From Gymnopilus junonius (taxonomy: Eukaryota > Basidiomycota > Agaricomycetes > Agaricales > Galerinaceae): a DNA stretch of 64,000 bases. This document shows, one piece after another, positions 1 through 10,929 of this stretch. The first letter of the stretch is position 1. Every line of letters starts with the position of its first letter. Location: positions 124,001 to 188,000 of the forward strand of contig JADNYJ010000014.1 of assembly GCA_015501075.1 (NCBI GenBank), read 5' to 3'. The notes beneath the pieces were generated by a model. The model saw only the letters and a list, made by a program, of their open reading frames with translations. It did no database searches and had not been told where the DNA came from. The position numbers were made by a program, and so were the translations under genes.

Positions 1-316
1 GCCGCCATATTTTCAAATTTGGTCCATGACCGCGTGCTCTTTGGACCCAAAGTTGCTGAATGGCAAAGGACTGGGAATTTGCGCCAAAGTAAAGTTTACC
101 CGTATTTGTTACCCCGTAAAGCCACCCGTAAGGACGAACCGTATTTTGCATCCCTCACCTCATCGAATCACATTTGCTCCCAAATTTTTTCAAGGCCAAA
201 CGGGGCGTTTTGGGAGAGTCTCCAAGGCCATTTTTCGTGAGCTGAAACCGTTTTGAGCTCTTGCAAATCGCTCATTTCGAAAAACACCCGTAAATACGGT
301 GCGCAGCCCTAGTAAA
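1..316. repeat. Probable terminal part of a DNA transposon or MITE
   Basis: No convincing gene is visible. The stretch repeats short variants of CCCGTAA and ACCGTATT at about 97-150 and again at 284-300, where ACCCGTAAATACGGT is nearly palindromic. It ends in a GCGCAGCCCTAGTA-like sequence that resembles the terminal inverted repeat plus TA of Tc1/mariner-type elements. The other terminus would lie outside the window, so the assignment rests on repeat texture only. Confidence 0.33.
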
Positions 317-646
317 GCCTCGCCGAAAGACGAAAATGCCAGGTACTTACAGTAATTGATCAAAAGGAAGGTCCGGTAAAATTTTATCAAAGTTAATACT
401 GTATTAAGTAACCACAGCTATTGTGGGCTATCGAGATAAGTATTGCAGATGAGTGTGTGATGCACATTGCACAGACGAAATTCGAGGTGAGTGCCAAGCT
501 TAGTGAGTGCCACTAGTTATTATGTCCCGTGACCGCAGACGCGTCGCGTTGAGCTTGTTTGCAGCAACAGATTCAACACATCACCTACGCCGAACAGTTA
601 CCCTTCAAACAGCTTCAAACACACTTTCTATACCTTGGACTCTATT
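317..646. other. Gap without recognisable gene
   Basis: I see no coding pattern, RNA gene or clear repeat here. It separates the putative transposon end from a Tc1-like transposase scrap and may be part of the same decayed mobile sequence. Confidence 0.4.
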
Positions 647-966
647 ATGATTCCATACACCACTCCTGCGGAAAAGGAGAAAATCTGTACCATGCGCAAA
701 AGCAGGCTATTCCGATGACGAGATTCGAGATGCACTACCTGGGCGTCACGACATATGCAACTGTCAAATCAACAGAATTTTTAAGAGATACTCAGAGAAG
801 GAGAACTACTACGACGTTGGGCACTCATCCGGGCGTCCCAGAAAGCTGACGCCCCGCGACATCCGAGTTGCTCATCGACACTTCGCAAATCAAGATGCCC
901 ACAATGCTTCCGACCTCCAGCGACTCTACTTCCCGGAGGTGTCTGTGTCTGCACTGAAGCGGGGAC
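647..966 (+). pseudogene. Tc1/mariner-like transposase, N-terminal HTH fragment
   Basis: Two reading frames join to give a paired/HTH-type DNA-binding region. A start MIPYTTPAEKEKICTMRKSR is followed, one base out of frame, by a helix-rich segment containing SSGRPRKLTPRDIR, the linker typical between the two HTH motifs of Tc1/mariner transposases. The DDE catalytic domain (normally another 250-300 residues) is absent: after about 966 the homology stops and the next recognisable sequence is the end of the kinase-like X1 copy. This is a dead fragment. The family call rests on the GRPRK-type linker and HTH pattern, so pogo-like or another IS630-superfamily element is possible. Confidence 0.5.
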
Positions 967-1099
967 CTATACACGAAAGTTTTGTACTGCATATCGATAC
1001 ATGAGCTATATACAGAGGATAATAACTATCCGAAAAGGTATGGGTGTGCAGAACTGGCATACTTTAAATCATGAAGTGTTGCAAGAAGTGTTTACGAAT

Positions 1100-2866
1100 T
1101 CATCTTCGTAGAATATCGATCATGGCCTGTAATTCAAACCTATTTGTAAGTTCATTATACTCAATAGTAGCACGGTCAAAATCCACAATAAAGACTTCGT
1201 TTCGAGAATTGACGAGAAGAATTTCAGCACGAATGTCGTTATGCCTGACACCTGCCTCATGCAGGCTTTTCAGTGCTCGGATATAAGAGTTCCTGCGTGT
1301 TTTAATTATCAGCAAATCAGACAGAGATAGTTACGATACACACCTCTCTTTCTCGGTAGTAGAAATACGGGCAAGATATCCGCTTCTCTTCTGTTCGCGA
1401 TGGCGAAGGCTTTGGCCTGCATCATCCATAAGCATTCCTAGCGTACCTGAATCAGGATCTCTGAACATGCTGTGAACGGTAATGATGCCCTCGATGCCCT
1501 TCTTCAGACACAGGTGTCCATAGATACGGTATTCATTGAGCATCCGTTTTTGCTGTTCCGAGGAAAACGCCAATTTGATCACTAAGTTTCGTGTCAGAAC
1601 ATCGTCTGATTCGGTGGTAAATTCTAGGGCGGCAGGATGAACGACACCAACAGCGCCTTCTCCAAGTGATTCCTTCAGAGTAAGTGTAAAATATTCATGT
1701 GTTTTATACTTGGTCTGTTTGGGGTATTCTTTCTGGACTCGAACCGCACCAGGAGCGCAAGAAGGGCCAACTCGAACAAACGAAGAAGGTACTGGCGAAC
1801 AGAACACGCCGTAATGAAGTTTGACCACAGCCAGTTTGCGCTTGGCAATTTCGCTGAATATCTGAATGGTAATTAATCTATCTTGCCCCTACTACGGATA
1901 TGAAGCTCACGCACCTCTGAAGTATCACTAACCGGACTGCTCTTCAACCGTTTGCTGGGTAGTTCCTTATTGAGGAAATCTGCTGTTCGTTTGAGACTAA
2001 GCTTAAGGCTAGTTTCCTTAAGATCTGAACGTTCGAGTGCATCCTGAAGAATTGCAGTATGAAGACCGACATGTAGTTGTCGGTAGGAAGGGTCTGTGAT
2101 ATTAATCATGTCGATTACACCCGATAAATAAAGCGTTTTTGAACCTCGATGGCGGAAGCCAATTCGCTCATAACGTCCGCAGTTGAAAATAAAGAATGTG
2201 GAGTCATGTATCACGGCTCTAACCCAAGCCTGAAGAAAGCGTCAACGACGACAATAAAATTTATTGAAACATACTTACGTGTTGGATTTAGTGGCGAAAG
2301 TCTGGTCGATAGTGTTTACGATCCCTATGGAACCTGGGAACAGTGATTTCTTTGTTAGCTTTGCTAACTGATCCTCCTCGGCGAGGCTTCGAACGCCTGG
2401 CCGTCCTAACCGGTACAATGCCTTGCTTGGCAATTCAGGTAGAATAGGTTTGACTTTAAGCCAGGATTCGGTTGTAAAGCTGGGAAGATCCCAAGCATAA
2501 CATCCAATTGTGTAACCGAGGGCCAGGTCTGCCATTCGGGATGTGGAGCGAATTTGATGCATAACTTGAACATGAATCCCCAGCAAACGTTTTGTAGTAC
2601 CTGCAAACCGAGTAAGCGTCTTCGAACAAGCTGGTATTATCTACCAAATTGAAGTCATCGTAGTTTGTATCCGAGAACTTGTGGCCGGCTTGAAGGAAGT
2701 TTTGCACCGCACGTTCGCATATTTTAGAAAGCGACTGGGTGAATAATGGTGAACATATGACGTGGGACGCGATATGGTGGTCATAAAAGGTGATTGGTGG
2801 TAACTGGCTTGCTAGTTTCTCAGCAACCGAGTCATCCTGGAAAATATCAGGGGCGGTCATTGTCAA
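1100..2866 (-). pseudogene. Kinase-like family X, copy X1 (N-terminal half disrupted)
   Basis: Family X proteins have an N-terminal domain with the signature FYDRHIA, a central domain with the signature YERIGFRHR...LYLSG, and a C-terminal protein-kinase-like domain. In X1 the N-terminal block (near 2866, FYDHHIASHV) runs into frame changes around 2.45-2.55 kb, and the segment carrying the family's FAMT and FNWE motifs is missing. Exons 2-4 are open: YERIGFRHR; then glycine loop LGEGAVGVVHPA, lysine in LVIKLAF; then HNDIRAEILL and VDFD. Introns end at the family positions, for example GTAAGTATG...TTCAG at about 2228-2279. The catalytic-loop Asn is Ile here (HNDIRAEI against HHDIRSDN), so even an intact product would be catalytically doubtful. 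Substrate and role are unknown. Confidence 0.72.
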
Positions 2867-3318
2867 CCAATTTCTTCTAGGGTAATACCCAGTCTTGGAT
2901 GACGTCTACACTGAGGGCCCAAGCTCACGGCAGGTCTATCTCTTCTGAACAAGTAATCGGTCGATATTCACGACTCATCAGATAGAGAGGATATAACCAG
3001 TGGTGCATTGGCAGAGTCAAGGCAGCCGATGTCGAAGTTCTCACCTGCGTGCCGGATCAAGCTGAACGGCGGATCAGTTGCGGTACGTCGGAATCATTGC
3101 TTTGAACTTTCCATCTCCTCTCATCCCTATTCTGTCGTCATCTGGCATTAAACCTTGTTAGGCGCAATCATGCCCATGCCTGGCCTTTTCTGTGAATATT
3201 GTCTATCGTCCATCACACTTCTGGATTGTGCTCAATGGTCTCGGTATGCCTGGGTAGCACACTGGTCTTGTTGAGGTCAGCATTGGGTCACGGTGCTGAG
3301 TGGATACTCTCTGTAGAG
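2867..3318. other. Intergenic, no gene seen
   Basis: This lies between the start of X1 and the promoter of the rightward gene at 3.4 kb, so the two are divergently arranged. I see no RNA gene, repeat or conserved coding frame. Confidence 0.5.
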
Positions 3319-3326
3319 TATATATA
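3319..3326 (+). promoter_or_regulatory. TATA box
   Basis: TATATATA lies 61 bp upstream of the ATG of the 370-aa gene that follows, a normal spacing for a fungal core promoter. No other TATA-like element lies closer to that start. Confidence 0.5.
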
Positions 3327-3386
3327 GTGGCCACTAGAAAGTGAGAGCTTATCTGTTTCAATACAATTGACTTTCAACCCACAAAC

Positions 3387-4617
3387 ATGTCTCATACTCC
3401 AGGATACGATGCGTCCATGGACGAGGCCGTCGCTGTGCTGGAAGAGGTTTACGGTCCTTTCAAGGATCTCACTATTGAACAAGCCTTATCTTGGGAACCT
3501 CCGCCAGCTTCTGCTGGACACCGAGGTAGATATCTATGGACAGATGCCTTTGGTGTCGTCGACTTCATCACCCTTTTCCGTATCACAACTTCGACCCTCT
3601 ACCTCCATCTCGCTGTGAGACTGATTGACGCCGTTCATGACACTTTGGGTCGCACAAGATCGCAAGATTCCTACCTTCCGGGGGCCTCTGCAGAGCACCC
3701 GCTAGCAGGCGGGCTGCGCATTGGAAAGGAAGAGGAATGGGGCCCAGATGGCGATGGGCAATACCATCACTACCTCACTCTCTGGATGTTTGCGCTGAAC
3801 AGGATGAGCATCGCGACAGATGACCCAATGTACAACAAACTCGCAATAGAGCTTGCCAAAGCGATACATCCTGCGTTCATGACAGCGAGAGACTCGCCCC
3901 GCCCAAGGATGTTTTGGAAGGTATCGATGGACCTCTCGCATCCGCTCGTTTCTAGCGAAGGCAACCTTGACCCGATTGATGGCTACGTTATCTTCAATTT
4001 ATTGCAAGAATACTCGCCAGATCCGGATATACTCAGGCAAGAGATTAGTGAATACAAGAAGATCCTCGACGTAAAATGGAAGTACTATCAGAGCGACGAC
4101 CCTTTGGATCTCGGAATGACGCTTTGGACTGCGCACTGGTTCGCAGGGAAGGCGGACTGGGCGAACCATCTCATACGGAAAGCTCGACAGACCTTCGTGA
4201 GTCTTTTGACAGGGTCACAACTTCTGTGTTATGACACATGTATCAGACGAACTTGCTGTCGAGGATCGCTACTTTGACCATCCTATTTCCCAAAGGCTCG
4301 CGTTCCGCGAGTTTGGTACTTGTATGGGGCTAGGCTGCACCTCAGACTTACAAGTCATCCAAGACTACAACCTTCCATCACTTCGCTCGCGGATCATTAG
4401 ACAGTGGGAGAAGGCTGGAATTGGCTCGCGCGGGATAGACTCACAATTGTCGGCTGTCATACGCAGGACTGTCCAAAGGCAAGGGTTAAAGCCAATAACA
4501 ATGGTCATGTATGCTGCGGCTTTGCTTCCAGGAGGTATGTCTGACAGTACGTTACTCGCATCGCGAATACTAAAACGTTGGATAGCATTCCGGAAAGGGT
4601 ACTTGGGTGAGGCTTGA
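3387..4617 (+). CDS. Conserved fungal protein, possibly of (alpha/alpha)6 six-hairpin type
   Basis: Three exons (3387-4196, 4264-4534, 4586-4617) give 370 codons with no frameshift. Intron 1 (GTGAGT...GTCGAG, phase 0) is set by the continuation QTF|DRYFDHPISQRLAFREFG. Intron 2 (GTATGT...GGATAG) joins LLPG to AFRKGYLGEA. Motifs include LWTDAFGVVDF, GPDGDGQYHHYLTLWMFAL, LSHPLV and DPLDLGMTLWTAHWFAGK. The alternating aromatic-rich helices resemble N-acylglucosamine 2-epimerase or six-hairpin glycosidase-like proteins, but I see no diagnostic catalytic signature, so this is fold-level inference. No signal peptide is evident. It sits between broken kinase-like copies X1 and X2 yet looks intact, which suggests it is under selection. 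Confidence 0.72.
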
Positions 4618-4896
4618 ATATCGACAACGTATAAACACAAGGCAATTTGTTAACAGCTCCAACTGCGCTAAATTTCCTTTTTATAAGTCGATGGAAGGCA
4701 TCTCCTGGTGGCTGTCAAGCTTGCAATAGGTCCGCGTCCCAATCGATGTATCATTGAGGGCAGATAATGAATCGATAGTGAGCTCCGCAAGAAATACAAT
4801 TGGAAGTAAAATGCAAAAATACAGGGGGTATCAATTATGCTATAGACGCGCAAATAAAAATACATTAGGTATATTCATGTGAATGGATATTAAGGA

Positions 4897-7484
4897 CTAG
4901 TAGGAATAATAAGAACCATTTTTATATCGCCCTTCTAAAAGATCGTTTAAGCACTCCATCTCATGCTCCCTGTTTTCTGATTTAACGTCGTAATCTGCGC
5001 AATCGAAGTCGATAATGAAAACTTCACTCCGTGAGTTGATAAGTAGATTGTCAGAACGAATATCGTGCTGTCTGACGCCAGCCTCGTGTAAGCCTTCCAA
5101 TACCCGCCTAAATGCTTCTCTATAGATGTGCATCAGTACCAAAATTGAAAGGAAGAATGATAGAAAGCACTTTTCCTCCGGGGAGGTTGTAACCTGTCGA
5201 CCATCTCCGCCACGTTCAATTTCACGCTGACGAAGGCTCTGACCAGCCTCATTCATCAGCATACCGACAGCACCAGATTCAGGATCTCTGAACATTCCAT
5301 GTATAGTCACAATGCCCTCAAGGCCTTCTTCATAGGAGAGATCACCATAGATCCGATATTCATGGAATATCTTCTTCTCCTGCTCCTTGGAGAATGCAAA
5401 CTTGACGACCATGTCGCGCTTCACAACTTGGCCAGATTCCAAGGTGAGCGTGACAACCGCAGGGTGAACAATACCTACAGCACCTTGACCAAGAGGTTCC
5501 TTGATGACAAGTGATATGTATTCCTGAACCTTGAAACGTGCCTGCTTCGGATATTTTTTAGGTACTGCATGGCCCGGGACACACGATGGGCCAATTCGTA
5601 GAAAAGAAGATGGTGCGGGCGAATAAAACGCGCTGTAGTCTAATGAGACAAGCATTAAATCGCGGTTGGCAATTTCGTCATAAATCTATTGCAATCGTCA
5701 ACATAGAGCAGAAATAACGGAAAAAGATATTTACCTCTGAATCTCCAACTTCATCGGCAGGTGTATCTTTCGGTCGTTTGTTATTGGGTATTTCCACTTC
5801 GTTGACATGGTCGATCGAGCGTTTACGAGCAGCCTTTGGTTCTGGGTTCGAGAGCTCCAAGCGTTCAAGTGCGTCCTGGACAATGGCAATGTGAAGTCCA
5901 ATATGCAGTTTCCGATACGACGGATCTTTCATATTGATAGGGTCAATTAGTCCTGATAAGTATAGGGTCTGGGAGGCCCGATGGCGGAAACCAATGCGTT
6001 CGTAACGTCCGCATTGAAAAATTATGAACGACGAATCATGCGTAGCAGCAGTGGTCCATGCCTGACGTGTGTTGGTAAGGAACTCTTGAATCACGACTGT
6101 GAAATAAAACTTACATGCTGGATGTAGTGGCGAAATTCTGGCCGGTATTGCTTAGACTGCGAGGGTAGTCTGGGCACCGTGATGGTCTTGTTAACCTTCA
6201 CTGTGACACTTGTTCTGACGCGAGCCTTCGACTGTTTCGAAGTGCTGACAGGCATGAGGCCCTTTTTAGCATCCGGAGGATGAATTGGAGGAGGTATTGT
6301 TTTGTACCCCAGGGTACGACACGTCTCCCAATTGAAAGACGCGTCCTTCGTCAACGTGTGGAACATCCCCGTGGTTGTATCCGTCATTGCAAACATATGC
6401 CAAGTCGCAAGTCGAGGGTATTTCCGCAGAAGGTCTTGAATCTTTTTCTCCAAAGTCTTGTGGAGCTTGTGCTCCGGTTGCGCACGGAATTAGTCATTTT
6501 CATGCTCACAACGGATGCATGAAAATCCAGGAATTGAATGGTCGCTAGACGACCACAGGCAAGTTATTCCACCACTCAATTCATTTTATTTTTAGAACCT
6601 ATGCATCAACTAACAGGCGCTCGTCGATCTCTCGGTTGATGAGCTCTCTACCCAAAAAAGACTCTCTGAGTTTTTTCTTTCGCTTCATATTTATCCCTTC
6701 TAAAAATTTAGAGTAAAATTTCACTAGCTACTTAGGTATAAAAGGCCTGTACTAGCTACAATTCCCCCAGCTTGCAGCTAGCCACGAGAGCAGCTCTAAA
6801 TAGAAGGAACTGGCTCACCCTTACTCGGAGATTTGCTCAGGACCGTGATCCTGAGGGCTCTCACCACTTCTGGACTTGACTGGAATTGTGAACGGTTCCG
6901 TCCTTCACCCAACTCCCCTCGTCTTATACCGTTCCCACACAGAACGGGTTTTTTACAGTCTCGTCAAGGTCTTCCGTGAGTTCAGGTCGTTCCTTGAGCT
7001 TGCTATTGACAGCAAATGCCTCGGTTGTAAAGAGATATTCACTGCCTCTGGATTCCTCGGTAAACCTGAATGGTGTGTTCCAGGTTTCGCGTTCAGGATG
7101 AAGACCAAGTTTATATGCATACGCGGCGCCCAAATTGGCTACAAATGTGTAATAATATATACTCGTCGTATGAGCATCGTGGAATTCTTGTGGTTGGGGG
7201 GCTAACGAGAACGTATAACCGGTTTCGCAAAACTTATGGCCACCATCGAGAAAGTTCTGGACCGCATAATTACATGCTTTCGAGAGGTAAGGAACGAGAG
7301 ACGGTTGATAAACAATGAGCTTTAGTGTAAGATGGGGCGCAATATGTCGGTCGTAGAACGAAAGAGGCACCTGCTGAGATACAAGGTATTTGAGTTCAGT
7401 TTCGTCTTGGAAGATATCGGGGTGGTAATTAGCTTGAAAAGTTCTTTTATATGACGATGCGAACATGTCATCTGTAGGCGACAT
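4897..7484 (-). pseudogene. Kinase-like family X, copy X2, interrupted by a solo LTR
   Basis: From 7484 the N-terminal domain reads through (FYDRHIAPHLTLK, HPERETW, LFTTEAF) as far as DLDETV. There a 499-bp insertion breaks the frame, and the sequence resumes at KKIQDLLRKYPRLATW. Downstream exons are open: FAMT and FNWE block; YERIGFRHRASQTLYLSG; kinase domain with PLGQGAVGIVHPA, VVKFAF, HEYRIYG, MLMNEAGQSLRQRE; last exon HDIRSDNLL, IIDFD, ending YYSY. Introns lie at the family sites, before AW[T/A], before the I-D-E-I-A segment and before EAFRRV. Lys, Glu, HxD, Asn and the Asp of the DFG-equivalent are all present, so without the insertion this would be a credible active kinase. It lies downstream of Y1 on the same strand, with a transposase gene between. 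Confidence 0.8.
6459..6957. mobile_element. Solo LTR inserted in exon 1 of X2
   Basis: Comparison with X4 shows that 499 bp are inserted within an otherwise continuous codon run. The insert begins TGTGGAGC and ends TTTTACA on the plus strand, so it has the TGT...ACA ends of a retrotransposon long terminal repeat. It is flanked by the 4-bp direct repeat GTCT (6455-6458 and 6958-6961) that occurs once in X4. No gag-pol coding or second LTR is present, so this is what remains after LTR-LTR recombination. An AATAAA-like run (about 6567-6580) is present inside. Whether it belongs to Ty3 or Ty1 type cannot be told from the LTR alone. Confidence 0.75.
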
Positions 7485-7890
7485 CCAGCAGGGAGACAGT
7501 GAGTGTAAGTACGAGGCGACGAGGCATAAAAGACAAGGTCAGACTCATACATGAGGAGGCTGAACACACGCCGCCCAAGGCGGACTTTAAAATACCACGT
7601 GACACCTCGACGCGCCGTGCGTCCTGAGCATCCTGGCCAAGTCCTGGCGTCGTATTGAGGGGTCTGTAGATAGTATTTATCTCCATATCGGTAATCTGTA
7701 TAGCGTAGCGTTTTCGGAATAAAATGGGTATTTTATTTTTGAACGGGATGTTGGCAGTGATAGGTGTACATAGTACACAGTGCTTGAGGCAGAGTAAAGT
7801 TAAGGGTGCTAACAACCAATATTGGAATAACATAGCACTGAACGTAGATTAGAATTTTAAGTATAGAATCGTTATTTTATCATTAAAAGA
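7485..7890. other. X2 upstream region, no separate gene
   Basis: The first ~100 bp upstream of X2 resemble the sequence upstream of X5 (a CCTTG...ATGCC...GTCGTC...CTCGTA run), so promoter or leader sequence is conserved between paralogs. Further out, the motif GATGTTGGCAGTG occurs at about 7747 and again at about 7890, within two weakly similar AT-rich segments ~140 bp apart. I see no gene. Confidence 0.45.
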
Positions 7891-7893
7891 GAT

Positions 7894-8060
7894 GTTGGCA
7901 GTGCTGGCCGCAGCGGCTGGGGACACCCCAGACCCCTTTGGGGGATTGCATCCCCCAAGCCCCTGCTTTTGCCTGGCAGCGCCTTTTGCCTGCGGCGCCC
8001 TTTCCTGCGGAGCCTTGGGGGGATTGCATCCCCCCAAACCCCCCTGCCTGCCTATGGCTG
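7894..8060. repeat. GC-rich element with two perfect G-run/C-run hairpins
   Basis: This is an abruptly GC-rich island in AT-rich surroundings. It contains two copies of a hairpin with the same TTGCA loop: TTGGGGGA/TCCCCCAA at 7938-7958 and TTGGGGGGA/TCCCCCCAA at 8015-8037. Between them are GCC/GCG-rich repeats (CCTTTTGCCTG, CTGCGGCGCCC, CCTGCGGAGCC). No protein-coding constraint is apparent. It sits at the 3' side of the Mutator-like transposase gene and could be an independent small repeat. Confidence 0.55.
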
Positions 8061-8140
8061 TCAATTCAATATTTCTCATTACATTTTGATTAATTACATA
8101 TTATCTACGGAGTAGTACATCAGTGTAAAGTATTCAGTTA

Positions 8141-10929
8141 TCACCGAATTCTGTATGATTCCTTTCGTCGTTCCTTCTTGGTATGCTCGAAAGGTACGAG
8201 CTTCGCTTTTCCTGAGCGGACTTTGGATGGACCCATTTCGTTATTTTCGTACATAGGGTCAGGCTCCAGTAAGTCACCTAAATGATAATGAGAGAAAGAT
8301 TTGAGAAAAAAAATGACAAACTTACCTTCAGACCTTGAATTCAGTCTTGCTAGTATGCTTGGACTGATGTGTTTCTCTAGTTGCTTCGCTGTCAGGGTTC
8401 CAAATCTGTAATCCTGCGTATAGAGCGCAAGATCGTGTCTTCTCCAGCCTGTAGCTCCATCATAGCCATCACAATTTCATTGTTGCATTGGCGATCGTGT
8501 TCAGTTAGCGGTTTGGGTGAGATGGGTAAGTAAAGAAGAACCTTGCTGTTCTCGTGACTACTGCACGAGCTTCGAGGTGAGTCGGGGTGGGAGGGCAATG
8601 TTGGGCGAAGGTTTTCTTTGTTTGAATTGGGGTCTTCATATTCCATTGAATCGGGTACGACGTCACCAGGAGACGAAGGGGGATGACGTGGTAAGACGGG
8701 GTGTGGACGATTCAGGTTCTTAACAAGTTTGCGTGAGTTGAATTAATGGAACTGAATGAAAAGTTACAACGTACCTGGTCCCGTTCCCTCCCAAAGTGAA
8801 TACCAAAAAGCCCATCAAAGCTGCCAACACTGTCATCAACCATTGATGAGCTTCGGCTTCGAGTCTGAAGTTGGACTTCTTGCTCACGTGGATGGGTTCG
8901 ATCATGATCAAACTGTCGATCATCCGATCTGTCAATGCTGAAGAAAAGTAAGTAACTAGAACTAAATGAACCAAGAACACTACACACAATTCAAATGAGG
9001 TCGCGGCCTCTTCTACATCCTCTGCATTTCCATCCAATTCCAAACCTGACTCTTCAGCAGCTTCTCCAGTGTCCGAATTTCCAAAGTCATATGAATCGTC
9101 TTCTAACTCCTGAAGCCATTTTTTGATGAGATCGTCGTGGTAGGTTGCATCGGTCTGCGAGGAGGAGGAGGAGTTGACAGATACTGGTGTGGTGAATGAT
9201 GGCGGAGAAGAAGAAGAAGTGTCAGACCCAGGTAACATGGATCCTGCGTTATCGCGTGGGCGAATGATGCGCATCTGAGCATAATAATCCCGCATCGATT
9301 TCTTGTTCCTGAGATCCTTGAAAAAATCTGGCATGATGGCCGTAATGAGAAGCAGAATCCAAACATCAATACGAGGTAACCACCCAGAGTGCTGATATGG
9401 CTGGTAATAAGAAGATTTGATCCGTCCATTGAATGATTCAAGGTGATTGGTGGTGCGAGCAATGGTAGAGACAGCAACACCAAGTAGATGAGCTGCTTCA
9501 CTAGCTCCAGCAGGTGACCAAGATTTCCAGTAAGCTTCATGTTCGACGTAACCATTTAAATAGTCCAGAAATTTTAATGCCGCTGTTGCCTGAGCCTTGG
9601 AGAGACGATCGCACTGAGTCTTGACTTGTTGCCAGTATACCTTTTCTGCCCGGAAAAGCGCCATAGCCTCGTCATGATCTGAAATGTCCTTTAATAGCTG
9701 CATCAAGAATTTACCGATCTGCCGTCGGACCATCTGACATCCATCTTCTTTCGGGATTGAAGATAATTGCTTGTTCAGAGCATTCCTCCAAGCCTGCCAG
9801 ATATGAAATATGCAGAGAAGGAGAAAAATTGCCGGCCAGTTTTTTGTCAACCCAAAGCGCTCGCGAGTATCATTGTCAGTAGTCCCAATCCGAATGTCAA
9901 ACTCTTCTCCGAGAGCATTCAAACCCATTTTCTGTTTGAAGAGTCCGAGAAGCCGATCCAGAAGATTTTTATTATAGTCCGCATGTGTTGCCTTGACAGA
10001 GTCCCGAGCAGTAAACATAATAAAGCAGATGGGAATCCCAGTTCCATTTTCATCGATAGCCATGAGAATAAGAAGGAGAGCGCGCGCCGAGCAAACACCG
10101 AATGTAAGATCCATGAGAACCTGTTTTTTATGGCCATATTTCCAAGCCGCCTCTCGCATTTCAGGCATCGACAGTATTATCTCAAAACGGTCCGACGTCG
10201 GTTCCTCGTGTGGTTGATAATTTAGACAAGATTCTGAGAGTAGAGGAGATGGGGGTTGAGGCTTCTCAGCCCAGAACCATTTGTCGAGGTTGTCCTCAGC
10301 AGATGTTCTCTGATAAATTCCACGCTCATGAGAAATTGTCCTGTATAGGGAAGACGCATCATGTGGAGTGAGTCTATATCGAAAATGCGAGTCGCCAGAG
10401 ATGCTAGACCATTTATTCTCAGCCCAAGATGCACATTTTGATCTAAGCAGCGAGAGCGGTGTGTTCTCTCGCAAAGGCCCAGAGCATAGTTTCGGAGTTC
10501 AGGTGACAGAGGAATGTGAGGGTTTCTATCCATCTCAATCTGCTCATTGCAGAGCTCAGAATGGTCCAGGATCCCAGAGATTTCATCAATAGCAATCATG
10601 CAGCCACCTAAAATTGAATATATGCGCATTTTTAGAAAGATTTCATGTCAAAAGAAAGGGAGAAAGACCATTATTCTCATCATGTGTTGCCACTAATCTA
10701 ATCCAACTTAAGCAACCGACATCTTTCCAAGGTACTTGACGCATTTTTCCCAGTGAAACGGCCCGTTTTTGTGATCAACCCCGCATTGACATTGGTAGAT
10801 CCGTGTGTAGCGCTTATATCGTGGGTCGGTTTTTTGTCTTTCCCACCAAGAATATTGCTGTCTGACTTTGAATAGAGAACTTGCACTGTACATTTCGTTC
10901 ATGTTCTTCTTCGCTTGGGTTTGGGACAT
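8141..10929 (-). pseudogene. Mutator-like (MULE) transposase gene, frameshifted
   Basis: The gene runs leftward. The N-terminal exon (10929 down) carries a FAR1/WRKY-GCM1-like zinc-binding region (YQCQCGVDH...FHWEKC). After an intron comes AIDEISGILDHSELC, then the MULE catalytic core. Its acidic triad is in KKQVLMDLTFGVCSAR (D), GTTDNDTRERF (D) and TTNHLESFNGRIK (E), with the family's C-x2-H motif in LLLCIFHIWQAW. A serine-rich, acidic C-terminal extension is encoded by further exons (introns GTGTGTAG...TTCTTCAG at about 8939-8985 and GTACGT...GTTAAG at about 8720-8775) and continues to AKQLEKHISPSILARLN and a basic tail ending at 8141. Single-base frame changes lie near 10730, 10465 and 8430, so this is either a recent pseudogene or affected by consensus error. 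It separates Y1 from X2. Confidence 0.85.

Noticed and set aside
6459..6957. Reading the extra sequence in X2 as an intron
   Set aside because: It lacks a GT...AG pair at the breakpoints, has TGT...ACA ends with a 4-bp flanking duplication, and X4 shows uninterrupted coding at the same place.
9767..10225. 152-codon open frame on the plus strand
   Set aside because: It is antisense to the MULE catalytic core, whose conserved D, D, E and C-x2-H motifs fix the true frame on the minus strand.
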